Assembly: GCA_017440925.1 (NCBI GenBank)
Contig: JAFSAP010000015.1
Span: 1-64,000 of the forward strand
Source: Oscillospiraceae bacterium
GTDB lineage: Bacteria > Bacillota > Clostridia > Oscillospirales > Oscillospiraceae
Length of the DNA stretch: 64,000 nucleotides
Direction of reading: 5' to 3'
Position numbers and translations under genes: made by a program. The notes beneath the pieces are model-generated. The model saw nothing but the letters and a program-made list of their open reading frames with translations. It did not search any database and was not told where the DNA came from. Positions 41,365 through 50,860 of this stretch are shown here, piece after piece. Positions within the stretch are counted from its first letter, which is position 1. Each line of letters starts with the position of its first letter.

Positions 41365-42537
41365 ATGCATATTGTATATGCAGTGACCACCTGCTCAGAC
41401 AAAGTATATAAGCAGTTATTTTCTGAGACAAGAGTTAAGCCTGCCTTTCAGTCCCAGAAGTATCACCGCCTTCTGATCGAAGGTTTGGCTGCCCACACAG
41501 AAGTGGATGTGGCGGCAAGTCCGCCTGTGAACCGATCTGTGCTGAACAGCGCCTTTGTCAGACTGCCGGAGGAAACAGAAGGCGGAGCCCGATATCACTA
41601 TATTCCGGCCATTCGCAATCCGCTTGTCAAGCTGGCGGCTGTGGCGGCTGGAACCTTTTGGAAAACGCTCCGCTACAGCCGGAAAGATTCTGCTGTTGTT
41701 GTAGACTGCCTGAACCGCACCACTGCCTTTTTTGCACTGTTGGCTGCAAAAGTAAGGGGGTGCCGGTGCGTGGGTATTATTACGGACTTGCCGGATATGC
41801 TGAGCGGTGGAAGCTTTTCTGTAAAAATGGCAAATTATGTGATCCGCCACTGCACGGATTATGTGCTGCTGACAGAGGCGATGAATGATTATATTCAAAA
41901 CAACGGAAAACCCTATGTGGTGCTGGAAGGACATTCTGATATTTCCATGCGGGATCTTCGTCCTGGCTTGGAAAAGAAGACATCTCCAAGATCTGTGTTT
42001 TATGCTGGAGGCGTCAGTAAGCAGTATGGCCTTGCAGATCTGGTGGAAGGCTTCCGCCTGGCGGATCTTCCCAATGCCCGGCTGGAAATCTATGGCCCCG
42101 GTGACTATGTGCCGGAGCTGCAGAAAATCGCAGAGGAGGACAGCCGGATCTTCTATGGCGGCATGCTGATGAATTCCGAAATCGTGGAGCGGGAGCAGCA
42201 GGCGACTCTGCTGGTGAATCCACGGCCCACCCATGAGGAATTTGTAAAATACTCTTTTCCCTCCAAAACGATGGAATACATGGCCTCGGGCACCCCGGTT
42301 TTGACCACCCGGCTTCCCGGTATGCCCAAAGAATACTATCCGTATGTTTCTTTTATTGATGAAGAAACTGCAGAAGGAATTGCGGCGGCACTGAAAGCGG
42401 TTCTGGCTATGCCGGATGAAGACCTTTTTCAGATGGGTAAGGCGGCCAGGGAATTTGTGCTGGAGAGCCGGAACAATGTGGTTCAGGCCAGAAAACTGTT
42501 GGATATGCTGGAAATGGAGAAGGATGTGAAAAAATGA
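41365..42537 (+). CDS. Glycosyltransferase (GT-B, GT4-like)
   Basis: The 390-residue protein has a Rossmann-like N-half with CVGIITDLPDMLSGGSFSV and LLTEAMNDYI, and a C-half with SVFYAGGVSKQYGLADLVEG, VNPRPTHEEFVKYSFPSKT and EYMASGTPVLTTRLPGM. The ATG at 41365 lies one base after the upstream stop, with AGGAG seven bases before it. It overlaps the next gene by four bases. Its N-terminal domain is more divergent than that of the other GT4 proteins here. Confidence 0.87.
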   Translation: MHIVYAVTTCSDKVYKQLFSETRVKPAFQSQKYHRLLIEGLAAHTEVDVAASPPVNRSVLNSAFVRLPEETEGGARYHYIPAIRNPLVKLAAVAAGTFWKTLRYSRKDSAVVVDCLNRTTAFFALLAAKVRGCRCVGIITDLPDMLSGGSFSVKMANYVIRHCTDYVLLTEAMNDYIQNNGKPYVVLEGHSDISMRDLRPGLEKKTSPRSVFYAGGVSKQYGLADLVEGFRLADLPNARLEIYGPGDYVPELQKIAEEDSRIFYGGMLMNSEIVEREQQATLLVNPRPTHEEFVKYSFPSKTMEYMASGTPVLTTRLPGMPKEYYPYVSFIDEETAEGIAAALKAVLAMPDEDLFQMGKAAREFVLESRNNVVQARKLLDMLEMEKDVKK

Positions 42538-43775
42538 AGCTGCTGTGGCTTTGTAACATTATGCCAGGTGTGGTGAAAGAAGAAGTAACTGGAACGGCTG
42601 GAAGCGGCTTGTGGATGGATCATGTACTTAGTGATTTGCGAAAAATGGAAAATGTCTTCATCCGGATCCTGTGTCCCTATTCCAGTACGATGCAGGGAAC
42701 ATTGGATTTGACATGTAGCTATGCAACGTTTCAGACAAAACGGCCATATGAATATCTTCCTGACCTTGAACAGAAGTTTCGTAAGGAACTGGAATCATTT
42801 CGACCGGATGTTGTTCATATTTGGGGAACGGAGTTTGCACATTCTTTCGCTATGGTAAATGCTGCAGAGCAGGAAGAATTGCTGAATCACACAGTCGTAA
42901 GTATCCAAGGGCTGTGTGGTTTTATTGCAAAGCATTATCTGGAAGGAATCCCTGTAGGCGTTCAGAATCAGTTTACTTTCCGAGATATTATTCGGCAGGA
43001 TAATCTTGTCCAGCAACAGAAAAAATTTGTTTACAGGGGTGAATTGGAGCAACAGACGTTGAAAAAGGTAGGTCATGTCATTGGGAGAACTTTCTGGGAC
43101 AAGGCCTGTTCTATGCTGATTAATCCTATGTGTCGGTATCATGTATGCCGGGAGACTCTACGAACAACGTTCTATGAACAGAAATGGGAATATGAAAAAT
43201 GCTGCAAACACCGTATTTTTGCATCCAGCTGTGTTTATCCTGTGAAAGGCTTCCACTATCTGCTGGAAGCAATGGCAGAAGTGCTGAAACGGTATCCCGA
43301 TGCAACGATTGCCGTTCCGGGTAAGGATCCATTTCAGCAAAATCCCATGCGTGTCAGCAGCTATCAGAAATATCTGATGACGCTGATGAAACGGCATGGG
43401 CTGGAAAATAAGGTGCAGTTCCTTGGCAGTCTTTCTGCGGAAGAAATGAAGAACGCTTATCTGGAAGCAAACGTATTTGCATTACCTTCCACCATCGAGA
43501 ATTCTCCCAACTCTCTGGGTGAGGCCATGCTCCTGGGCGTGCCCTGCGTGGCGGCAGATGTGGGTGGTGTCACCACTATGATGACTCACGAAAAAGAAGG
43601 ATTTGTATACCAATCCACAGCGCCTTACATGTTGGCGCATTATATCTGCAAGGTTTTTGCCATGGAAGAACAGGCACAGGACATGGGACAGGCGGCGAAA
43701 CTGCATGCTTCCGTTACCCATGATCCCCAGAAGAATCTGCAGGATCTTCTGGATATCTATACCGAACTTGCGTAA
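42534..43775 (+). CDS. GT4 glycosyltransferase
   Basis: The 413-residue enzyme begins MKLLWLCNIMPGVV and has DVVHIWGTEFAHSFAMVNAA in the N-domain, IFASSCVYPVKGFHYLLEAM at the domain border and the donor-site ENSPNSLGEAMLLGVPCVAA. Its start is coupled to the preceding gene by a four-base overlap. It probably extends the repeat unit. Confidence 0.89.
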   Translation: MKLLWLCNIMPGVVKEEVTGTAGSGLWMDHVLSDLRKMENVFIRILCPYSSTMQGTLDLTCSYATFQTKRPYEYLPDLEQKFRKELESFRPDVVHIWGTEFAHSFAMVNAAEQEELLNHTVVSIQGLCGFIAKHYLEGIPVGVQNQFTFRDIIRQDNLVQQQKKFVYRGELEQQTLKKVGHVIGRTFWDKACSMLINPMCRYHVCRETLRTTFYEQKWEYEKCCKHRIFASSCVYPVKGFHYLLEAMAEVLKRYPDATIAVPGKDPFQQNPMRVSSYQKYLMTLMKRHGLENKVQFLGSLSAEEMKNAYLEANVFALPSTIENSPNSLGEAMLLGVPCVAADVGGVTTMMTHEKEGFVYQSTAPYMLAHYICKVFAMEEQAQDMGQAAKLHASVTHDPQKNLQDLLDIYTELA

Positions 43776-43794
43776 CGAGAAAGGAGGAATCACA

Positions 43795-44778
43795 ATGAAA
43801 GATATTCCGTTGCTGAGCGTGATCGTCCCAGTATACAATGTGGAAGCCTATCTTGCACGGTGTGTAGATTCCATCCTGTCCCAGACCTACAGAAATCTGG
43901 AAGTGATCCTTGTGGACGATGGTGCCAAGGATTCCTCTGGTGCCATTTGTGATGCCTATCTGGAAAAAGATCCCCGTGTCCGTGTGATCCATAAGGAAAA
44001 CGGTGGCCTCAGCTCTGCCCGTAATGCGGGTATTGACATGGCAACCGGTGAATATATCACCTTCGTGGACAGCGATGACTGGATCGAACCGGACGCCTAT
44101 GAAAGTATGCTGCAGCTGGCTTTGGATCTGGATGTAAAGTTGGTCTGCGGCGGACGGTATGATGTGGATGGCAAAACCGGAGAAAAGAAACTTGGCTTGT
44201 GTCCGGTAAAAACAGAGAGAATATCATCGGAAGAGATGGTGGGCAGAATCTTCACCTGGGATCATTGTGATTCCTCTGCCTGTGACAAAATGTTCCACCG
44301 TTCTCTTTTGGAACACTGGAGGTTTCCGGAAGGGAAAATTGTGGAGGATGTTCCGGTCATGTACCGGATCATTCTTGGTACTGACTGGGTTGCAATGTGT
44401 GGACAGCCGGTTTATAACTACTATCACCGACATGGCAGCATTACGACAGCAGCGGTATCGGATAAGACATTTCATTTTCTGGAACATACGGAAACAATTT
44501 ATCCCTACATCCTGGAACACCACCCTGCTATTGCAGAACAGGCACAGTATCTGCGCATCCGGGCGCTGGCATATTCTGCCCTGTCTATTGAAGTTGCTGG
44601 AAAAACAGCCCGGGAACAGTATGGCGACATTTATCGACGCTGCTGTAGAGAGCTGCTTGGACATGCCGGATTCGTTTTGAAAAGTCCTCTGTTTGGAAAA
44701 AAGGAAAGGCTTACTGATCTGCTGCTGGGTTTGCAGCTGTATCCTTTCATGCGGCGGGTCTATCATGTTTTTCGATGA
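43795..44778 (+). CDS. GT2 glycosyltransferase
   Basis: The 327-residue GT-A enzyme has LSVIVPVYNVEAYLARCVDS, VDDGAKDSSG, ENGGLSSARNAGI and the metal-binding TFVDSDDWIEPD. The ATG at 43795 has a perfect AAGGAGG seven bases upstream; the frame extends back into the previous gene. It is a paralogue of the GT2 gene at 48512 in unit 2. Confidence 0.93.
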   Translation: MKDIPLLSVIVPVYNVEAYLARCVDSILSQTYRNLEVILVDDGAKDSSGAICDAYLEKDPRVRVIHKENGGLSSARNAGIDMATGEYITFVDSDDWIEPDAYESMLQLALDLDVKLVCGGRYDVDGKTGEKKLGLCPVKTERISSEEMVGRIFTWDHCDSSACDKMFHRSLLEHWRFPEGKIVEDVPVMYRIILGTDWVAMCGQPVYNYYHRHGSITTAAVSDKTFHFLEHTETIYPYILEHHPAIAEQAQYLRIRALAYSALSIEVAGKTAREQYGDIYRRCCRELLGHAGFVLKSPLFGKKERLTDLLLGLQLYPFMRRVYHVFR

Positions 44779-44810
44779 AAAACTTGACCTAAGCCAATGG
44801 AGTTATTTAC

Positions 44811-46199
44811 ATGAGAAAACAAAACCGCATTGCGCTATTTAATATTCTGAGTACGATTCTATTGAGAGGTATTTCTCTGTTTACAGCCCCTTTGTTTTCC
44901 CGTATGCTGGGAACAAATGGTTATGGTGTGTTATCCATTTATACCATCTGGATGGGAGTTGTGGCCATTGCCTTTACCTTGCAGACCAATGGAACTCTGG
45001 TCAACGCACGGGTGGAATATGATGAAGGGCAGCAGATTAAATATCAATCTTCGGTAATGAGCTTGTCACTGCTGTCTTTCCTGCTGTGCAGTGCTGTTGT
45101 GATGCTCTTTCTGCCGCAGATATCCTCGTTGCTGCAACTGAGCAAGGCATTGATCCTGCTGCTGCTGTTTCATGCCTTTGGCAATTTCTGTTTTAATTTC
45201 CTCAACAGCAAATTTACCTATGAATTTAAGGCTGGCACCAATATGGTGCTGTCCGTTGGTGTGACCCTTGCAACGCTGATCCTGTCAGTTATTCTGATTC
45301 TGGTCATGCCGGAAGAAATCAACTACTACGGCCGGATCCTGGGTATGGCACTGACTTATGGAACCATGGGTGTTGTGATCTGTGCCTATATTCTGGGAAA
45401 GGGCAGAACCTTCTATAACCGTGACTATTGGAAGCTGGCGCTCACCTTGGCCCTGCCGGTAGTATTTCATAGCCTTTCTGATGTGCTGCTGGGCCACTTT
45501 GACCGGCTCATGCTGCAGCATATGATGAATGAATCCATGGTTGGCCAGTATAGCCTTGCCTTTAATTTTGGCGGTATCATGCTGACCATTTTCATGGCAC
45601 TGAACAACAGCTGGGTTCCCTTCTTCTTTGAAGATTTCAAGGCGGGACGGAGTGAACATATCCATGATCAGGCGAAGAACTTTCTGGAATTGTTCACTGT
45701 GCTTTGCGTGGGATTCAATCTGCTGTCCATTGAAGTATATCATGTGTTTGCCAGCCAGGATTTCTGGCCCGGCACCATGTTGATTCCTGTTTTTGTCACC
45801 GGCTACTTCCTGAACTTCCTGTGCACATTCCCGGTAAACTATGAGTATTACCACAAGAAAACCAAAGTGGTCGCCATCGTTACAGTTCTGGCTGCGCTGG
45901 TCAATATTGTGCTGAACTATGTGCTGATCCTGAATATTGGCATGATGGGTGCTGCAATGGCAACGGCTGTTTCCCACGGACTGCAGCTGTTTATGCACTA
46001 TGTTTATGTGCGGTATATCCTGAAAAAAGGAGATTATCCCTTTGGTATCCGCATCTGGGCGAAATATGTTGTCGTTTATGCGCTGGCACTGGTGCTGGTG
46101 TATCTGACACCCAATGCATGGTTTGTGCGCTGGGGTCTTGGTGCAGCCATTGGTTTGTGGGAACTGTGGCGGATCAGAGGCCGAAAGGTTCTGCTTTAA
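44811..46199 (+). CDS. wzx: Polysaccharide flippase Wzx (first of two)
   Basis: The 462-residue MATE-like membrane protein has about 13 hydrophobic segments and family features: the N-terminal ISLFTAPLFSRMLGTNGYGV, the mid-protein HSLSDVLLGHFDRLML and the C-terminal NIVLNYVLILNIGMMGAAMA. It moves undecaprenyl-linked repeat units across the membrane. It closes unit 1 and is followed by a terminator. Confidence 0.93.
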   Translation: MRKQNRIALFNILSTILLRGISLFTAPLFSRMLGTNGYGVLSIYTIWMGVVAIAFTLQTNGTLVNARVEYDEGQQIKYQSSVMSLSLLSFLLCSAVVMLFLPQISSLLQLSKALILLLLFHAFGNFCFNFLNSKFTYEFKAGTNMVLSVGVTLATLILSVILILVMPEEINYYGRILGMALTYGTMGVVICAYILGKGRTFYNRDYWKLALTLALPVVFHSLSDVLLGHFDRLMLQHMMNESMVGQYSLAFNFGGIMLTIFMALNNSWVPFFFEDFKAGRSEHIHDQAKNFLELFTVLCVGFNLLSIEVYHVFASQDFWPGTMLIPVFVTGYFLNFLCTFPVNYEYYHKKTKVVAIVTVLAALVNIVLNYVLILNIGMMGAAMATAVSHGLQLFMHYVYVRYILKKGDYPFGIRIWAKYVVVYALALVLVYLTPNAWFVRWGLGAAIGLWELWRIRGRKVLL

Positions 46200-46209
46200 A
46201 AGAATATCC

Positions 46210-46240
46210 GGCGGAGCTGGTTTTCCAGCTCCGCTGTTTT
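46210..46240 (+). terminator. Terminator of glycan unit 1
   Basis: The ten-base-pair G+C-rich stem gcggagctgg/ccagctccgc with a TTTT loop is followed by tgttttctg, 11 bases after the wzx stop. Confidence 0.8.
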
Positions 46241-46273
46241 CTGCTAGGGGACAGCCATATCTTGTGGCAGGGG

Positions 46274-46302
46274 TTGCAAAGGAAACCGAGATGGTGTATA
46301 AT
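46274..46302 (+). promoter_or_regulatory. Promoter of glycan unit 2
   Basis: TTGCAA (46274-46279), a 17-base spacer and TATAAT (46297-46302) lie about 80 bases before the ATG at 46383, after the unit 1 terminator. Confidence 0.8.
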
Positions 46303-46382
46303 GCATATGAAATAGTATCATTTTACAGAACGATGTGCTGCCTGCGGAGGCGGTTTTCGGGATAAGGTTCGGTTGAGATGCG

Positions 46383-47522
46383 ATGAAAAAGAAAGTTTTG
46401 TTTGCAGCCACAGTGGTTAAGACCCATATCATGGAATTTCATATTCCCTATCTGAAAATGTTCCGGGAAATGGGCTGGGAGACTGCTGTAGCAGCCCGGA
46501 ATGACTATGAAGATCCTGCGGACTGCCTGATTCCGTATTGCGATGCTTACTACGATATTCCCATAGAACGGTTGCCCTGGAAATTGGGCAATATCGGTGC
46601 TTACCGGCAGATGAAACAGCTGATCGACCGGGAAAGCTATGATGTGATCCATTGCCACACGCCCATGGGTGCAATGATCGCCCGGCTTGCAGCCATCGGT
46701 GCCCGGAAAAAGGGAACAAAGGTACTCTATACGGCCCATGGATTCCATTTTTACAAAGGCGCATCTCTGGTGCACTGGTTGGCCTATTATCCTGTGGAGT
46801 GGGTCCTTGCGCATGTGACAGATGTGCTGATCACTATGAACAGGGAAGATTTTGCACTGGCACAGAAAAAAATGCATGCAAAGCGGATCGAATACATTCC
46901 CGGCGTGGGAATCGACACGGGAAAGTTTCAGGCAGGAAGTGCCGGGCGCGAAGAAAAACGGCGGGAGCTGGGTTTTTCGGAAACAGATTTTCTGATCCTT
47001 ACTGTGGCAGAAATGACAAAAAACAAAAACCATTCCACAGTGCTGAAAGCATTGGCGTTATTGAAGGATACCGAAGAATTTGCCTCTATGCAGTATCTGA
47101 TCTGCGGCAGGGGAGACAACGAAGGGAATCTGCGGCAGGAAGCGCAGGAACTTGGTGTTTCGGAGCATGTGGTATTCCTGGGATACCGGCAGGATGTGCC
47201 GGATCTGCTGCGGTGCAGCGATCTGTTTGCTTTTATGTCCTTCCGGGAGGGATTGCCGGTTGCATTGATGGAGGCCATGAGCAGCGGACTTGCGGTGATT
47301 TGCTCCCGGATCCGGGGCAACACCGATCTGATAGATGACGGGGCGCAGGGTATGATCGTGGATAATACCCCTCAGGCGGTAGCAGAGGGGATCCTGAAAC
47401 TGTACCGGGATCCGGAACTGCGGCGTCGTTATGGCGTGGCAGCAGCGGAAAAGGTGAAGCTGTTTGACGCAGAAAATGTCCACCGCATTATGAAAGAGAT
47501 ATACACAAGTGTTGAAAAATAG
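46383..47522 (+). CDS. GT4 glycosyltransferase (EpsD-like)
   Basis: The 379-residue enzyme has an N-terminus VLFAATVVKTHIMEFHIPYL, VIHCHTPMGAMIARLAA, YTAHGFHFYKGA and the donor-site REGLPVALMEAMSSGLAVIC, as in EpsD/EpsF-type enzymes of Firmicutes exopolysaccharide loci. It is the first gene of unit 2. The RBS before the ATG at 46383 is weak (GGTTGAGA). Confidence 0.9.
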   Translation: MKKKVLFAATVVKTHIMEFHIPYLKMFREMGWETAVAARNDYEDPADCLIPYCDAYYDIPIERLPWKLGNIGAYRQMKQLIDRESYDVIHCHTPMGAMIARLAAIGARKKGTKVLYTAHGFHFYKGASLVHWLAYYPVEWVLAHVTDVLITMNREDFALAQKKMHAKRIEYIPGVGIDTGKFQAGSAGREEKRRELGFSETDFLILTVAEMTKNKNHSTVLKALALLKDTEEFASMQYLICGRGDNEGNLRQEAQELGVSEHVVFLGYRQDVPDLLRCSDLFAFMSFREGLPVALMEAMSSGLAVICSRIRGNTDLIDDGAQGMIVDNTPQAVAEGILKLYRDPELRRRYGVAAAEKVKLFDAENVHRIMKEIYTSVEK

Positions 47523-47541
47523 AAACCGGAGGTGAAAACAG

Positions 47542-48519
47542 ATGGGTGGTACGCTGCTTGTATCCCTGGATTTTGAATTGTTCTGGGGCATGCTGGATGT
47601 ATGCAGTCTGGATGCTTACCAGGAGAATGTGCTGGGAGGGCGGAAGGCCATTCCCCGTCTGTTGGAACTTTTTGAGAAGTATGGCATCCACGCGACCTGG
47701 GCAACCGTGGGATTCCTGTTTGCGGAGAACTTCGAAGAACTGTCTGCTTTCTTTCCCTGTAAGGAAAAGCTGCCTGCCTATGAAAACCAGAAGCTGACGC
47801 CTTATGACTGGTTTTCTCGTATTGGCGGTGATGAAGAGTGTGCACCCTGTTTCTTTGGGCCGTCTTTGATCCGTATGGTGGCGGAGACGCCGGGGCAGGA
47901 AATCGGCAGCCATACCTTTTCGCACTACTACTGCCGGGAAAAGGGACAGACCGTGGAGCAGTTTCGGGCGGACATGGAAGCAGCAAAGAAAATTGCGGCT
48001 GACCATGGTTACGATGTGACCTCTGTTATCCTGCCCCGGAACCAGTGTGAGCCGGAGTATACCCGGGTTTTTCGGGAGCTGGGCTTCACCGCCTACCGGG
48101 ACGAGGAAAACGACTGGATCCATGAGAAGATCCATTTCCGCCCCCTGTTGCGGCTGCTTCGGCTGGCGGATGTGTATCTGCCGTTGACAGGCTTTGGCGG
48201 GTATGCTCCCAAGAAGGAAGATGGAATCTGGAATCTGGTAGGTTCCAGAATGTATAAGCCGATTTTGATGCCGCTTAAGTTTCTGGAAGGATGGAAGCTT
48301 CGGCGGATCAAGGGGCAGATGCTGCACGCGGCAAAGCACGGTCTGACCTTCCACCTGTGGTGGCATCCCCATAACATTGGCGTGATGACAGATGCTCATC
48401 TGCAGCAGCTGGAGGAGATCTTTTCCTACTATCTGGAATTGAAAGAAAAATACGGTATGGAAAGCCTCAACATGAAAGAGGCTGCCCAACGTCTGGAAAA
48501 CGGGGAAAACAATGGATAA
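47542..48519 (+). CDS. Polysaccharide deacetylase family protein
   Basis: The 325-residue cytoplasmic protein has an NodB-like layout: LLVSLDFELFWGMLD (catalytic Asp), IHATWATVGFLFAENFE, the metal-binding GQEIGSHTFSHYYCREK (His-x3-His) and GFTAYRDEEND. It lacks a signal peptide, so it would act on a lipid-linked or nucleotide-linked sugar inside the cell rather than on the finished polymer (inference). AGGTG precedes the start; it overlaps the next gene by eight bases. Confidence 0.88.
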   Translation: MGGTLLVSLDFELFWGMLDVCSLDAYQENVLGGRKAIPRLLELFEKYGIHATWATVGFLFAENFEELSAFFPCKEKLPAYENQKLTPYDWFSRIGGDEECAPCFFGPSLIRMVAETPGQEIGSHTFSHYYCREKGQTVEQFRADMEAAKKIAADHGYDVTSVILPRNQCEPEYTRVFRELGFTAYRDEENDWIHEKIHFRPLLRLLRLADVYLPLTGFGGYAPKKEDGIWNLVGSRMYKPILMPLKFLEGWKLRRIKGQMLHAAKHGLTFHLWWHPHNIGVMTDAHLQQLEEIFSYYLELKEKYGMESLNMKEAAQRLENGENNG

Positions 48520-49498
48520 AAAACTGACATTTGTGATTCCAGTCTATAACGTGGAAGCCTATCTTCCCCAGTGTCTGGACAGTATCCTGTCCCAAGCAAC
48601 GAGTTGCTGCGAACTGGTTCTGGTGGATGACGGTTCCCCAGATCGTTCCGGTGAGATCTGTGACTGCTACCGGCGGGAATATCCGGATATAAAAGTTATT
48701 CACAAGCCCAATGGCGGTCTTGCCTCTGCCCGGAATGCAGGTATAGCACAGGCGGAAGGGGAGTATGTCGCCTTTGTGGACTCGGATGATTACATCGAAC
48801 CAGGAACGGTTTCCAGATTGCTTCACTGGATCGATGATGAACCGGCGGATGTCTGTTTTCTTGAGCTGGCAAAGGTTGATCTGGATGGCAGTTCGGAGCC
48901 TATGGGAGAGCGGATGATCCGTTCTGAAATTCAGCATAAACCCCGGGAACAGGTGCTTTCCTTTTTGGCAGGCAGACCCAAATTCCCCGGTAGTGCCTGT
49001 GGAAAGCTGTTTCGAAGGGCATTTCTGGAGAAAAACGAGCTGTGGTTCCCGGATGACCGTCGGCTTTCGGAAGATCTTATCTTCTGCCTGAATGCATATT
49101 TGGCAGCGGAAAGCTTTGATTATCTGGATTTTCCCTATTACTGCTACCGACAGTCAAGAACTGGTTCCATCACCAATACGGTTACAGCAAAGTATTATTT
49201 TGATACATCTTTGTTTGTAACAGAAGTTGTGCAGCGTTTTTCTGAAAATGAAAAACCGTTGAATACAGATGCGGTATGTGCTCTGTCTTTTGCTGCTTAT
49301 GAGTTTTCCATTCTTCTATGGCAGAGCGTTCTTTTGCAGACGGAAGACCGGAAACGGGCGGGACTTTTTTTGAAGGAATATCGCTGGGTGCTACGGTACG
49401 GGCAAAGTGGAAAGACCCGGATGATCCATATGGCGGTTTTCGCCTTTGGAATTCGGGGAACGGCCAGACTGCTGGATCTTTATATGCGCAGACGCTGA
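48512..49498 (+). CDS. GT2 glycosyltransferase
   Basis: The 328-residue GT-A enzyme has LTFVIPVYNVEAYLPQCLDS, VDDGSPDRSG, NGGLASARNAGI and FVDSDDYIEP. It overlaps the deacetylase gene by eight bases. It is clearly related to the GT2 protein at 43795, notably in the first 120 residues, so the two may share donor type. Confidence 0.92.
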   Translation: MDKKLTFVIPVYNVEAYLPQCLDSILSQATSCCELVLVDDGSPDRSGEICDCYRREYPDIKVIHKPNGGLASARNAGIAQAEGEYVAFVDSDDYIEPGTVSRLLHWIDDEPADVCFLELAKVDLDGSSEPMGERMIRSEIQHKPREQVLSFLAGRPKFPGSACGKLFRRAFLEKNELWFPDDRRLSEDLIFCLNAYLAAESFDYLDFPYYCYRQSRTGSITNTVTAKYYFDTSLFVTEVVQRFSENEKPLNTDAVCALSFAAYEFSILLWQSVLLQTEDRKRAGLFLKEYRWVLRYGQSGKTRMIHMAVFAFGIRGTARLLDLYMRRR

Positions 49499-49531
49499 TT
49501 CCAGCAGGATATCGGCAGAACAGGAGGGCGT

Positions 49532-50632
49532 ATGATTCGCGTTTTGCATATCATGGGATGTTCAGATGCCGGCGGCATCTCATCTGTTGTACTGAACTTT
49601 TACCGGTTTATTGACCGTTCCGAAATCCATTTTGATATTGCCCTTACGGTACCGGAAATTGGCCAAAATGCAAAAGCGTTGCAGGAACTGGGGGCGGATA
49701 TTTACTTCTTGCCCTTGAAGTCGGAGGGGATTGGCACATTCCGAAAGGCCCTTTCTGAATTGCTGGCCGAGGAAAAGTATGATGCTGTTCATGTGCATGA
49801 AAATGAAACCAGCTATGTTGCATTGCAGATTGCAAAGCAAATGGGTATTCCCTGCCGCCTGGCCCATTCTCACACGTCTTCTCCATATGAGGGATTAAAA
49901 AGTGAGTTGCGCCGTCTGTCTGGCTGCGTACTGAACTATCATTTTGCTACTCATGTTATTGGCTGCGGACAAAAAGCAGGAGAGCGGGTATTTGGCAAAT
50001 GGAACATGCGCCGACCCAAAGCTTTGGTTTTGCCCAATGCAGTGGAGACAGAGCGGTTTGCTTATAACGAACAGGTTCGCCGGGAAGCTCGTGCAGAACT
50101 TGATGTGACAGACTGCTTTGTGATTGGCATGGTGGGCCGCCTTTCGGAAGAAAAAAACAACATGTATGCGCTGGATTTGATGCCCCGGATTTTGCAGGTG
50201 ATTCCCAATGCGGTGCTTGTCGTGGCAGGAAATGGCCCGGATGAGGAAAAATTCCGAACAAAAATAAAAGAAATGCAGCTGGAACGCTATGTCAGACAGC
50301 TTGGCAGGCGCAGCGATGTGGATCGTCTGTACCAGGCCTTTGATGTGTACTTGCTGCCTTCTTTTACAGAGGGATTCCCCGTGGCAGCAGTGGAAGCCAT
50401 GTCCAGCGGACTGCCTGTATTACTGTCAGATGCCATTACCCGGGAACTGGCGTTCGGAACGGCGGTAACATATCTTTCTCTTGATGAACCGGATACCTGG
50501 GTACAGGCGGTACTGTGCTGGGTGCGGGATGAAAACCGTGTACAGCGTCAGCAGGAGCCAAAGCAGCATGGCCTGGATATTCGCGTTGCGGTGAAGCGGT
50601 TGGAACAATTATACCAAGAAGTTGTGCAGTGA
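49532..50632 (+). CDS. GT4 glycosyltransferase (EpsF-like)
   Basis: The 366-residue enzyme has IRVLHIMGCSDAGGISSVVL, AVHVHENETSYVALQIAKQM, LAHSHTSSP, and donor-site FTEGFPVAAVEAMSSGLPVL. It resembles EpsF-type enzymes. AGGAGGG lies before the ATG. It is the last gene of unit 2. Confidence 0.91.
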   Translation: MIRVLHIMGCSDAGGISSVVLNFYRFIDRSEIHFDIALTVPEIGQNAKALQELGADIYFLPLKSEGIGTFRKALSELLAEEKYDAVHVHENETSYVALQIAKQMGIPCRLAHSHTSSPYEGLKSELRRLSGCVLNYHFATHVIGCGQKAGERVFGKWNMRRPKALVLPNAVETERFAYNEQVRREARAELDVTDCFVIGMVGRLSEEKNNMYALDLMPRILQVIPNAVLVVAGNGPDEEKFRTKIKEMQLERYVRQLGRRSDVDRLYQAFDVYLLPSFTEGFPVAAVEAMSSGLPVLLSDAITRELAFGTAVTYLSLDEPDTWVQAVLCWVRDENRVQRQQEPKQHGLDIRVAVKRLEQLYQEVVQ

Positions 50633-50638
50633 TTTTTG

Positions 50639-50668
50639 GAATCGAAATCCTATTTGGGGTTTCGATTC
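50639..50668 (+). terminator. Hairpin after glycan unit 2
   Basis: The stem gaatcgaaa/tttcgattc has a 12-base loop and starts seven bases after the stop. It lacks a clean T run, so it is a weak terminator or RNA 3' structure. Confidence 0.5.
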
Positions 50669-50730
50669 TCTGCTTTCTGGATATTTACTTTTACCAGCTA
50701 GTAACCATTTTATAAGCCAAATTGTTTTGG

Positions 50731-50759
50731 TTGATTTTGTTATCTGAATGTGGTATTCT
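50731..50759 (+). promoter_or_regulatory. Candidate promoter of glycan unit 3
   Basis: TTGATT (50731-50736) and TATTCT (50754-50759) are 17 bases apart, about 100 bases before the ATG at 50861. The 228-base gap is AT-rich and has no ORF worth calling. Confidence 0.6.
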
Positions 50760-50860
50760 TTACAGGAGAAAATGAGGGATTTGCACCCTCTTGGGTATAT
50801 AATATACAGTAAATTTTTTATTTATTTGTGCCACTAGTTCTGTAGACAGGAGAATATGTT

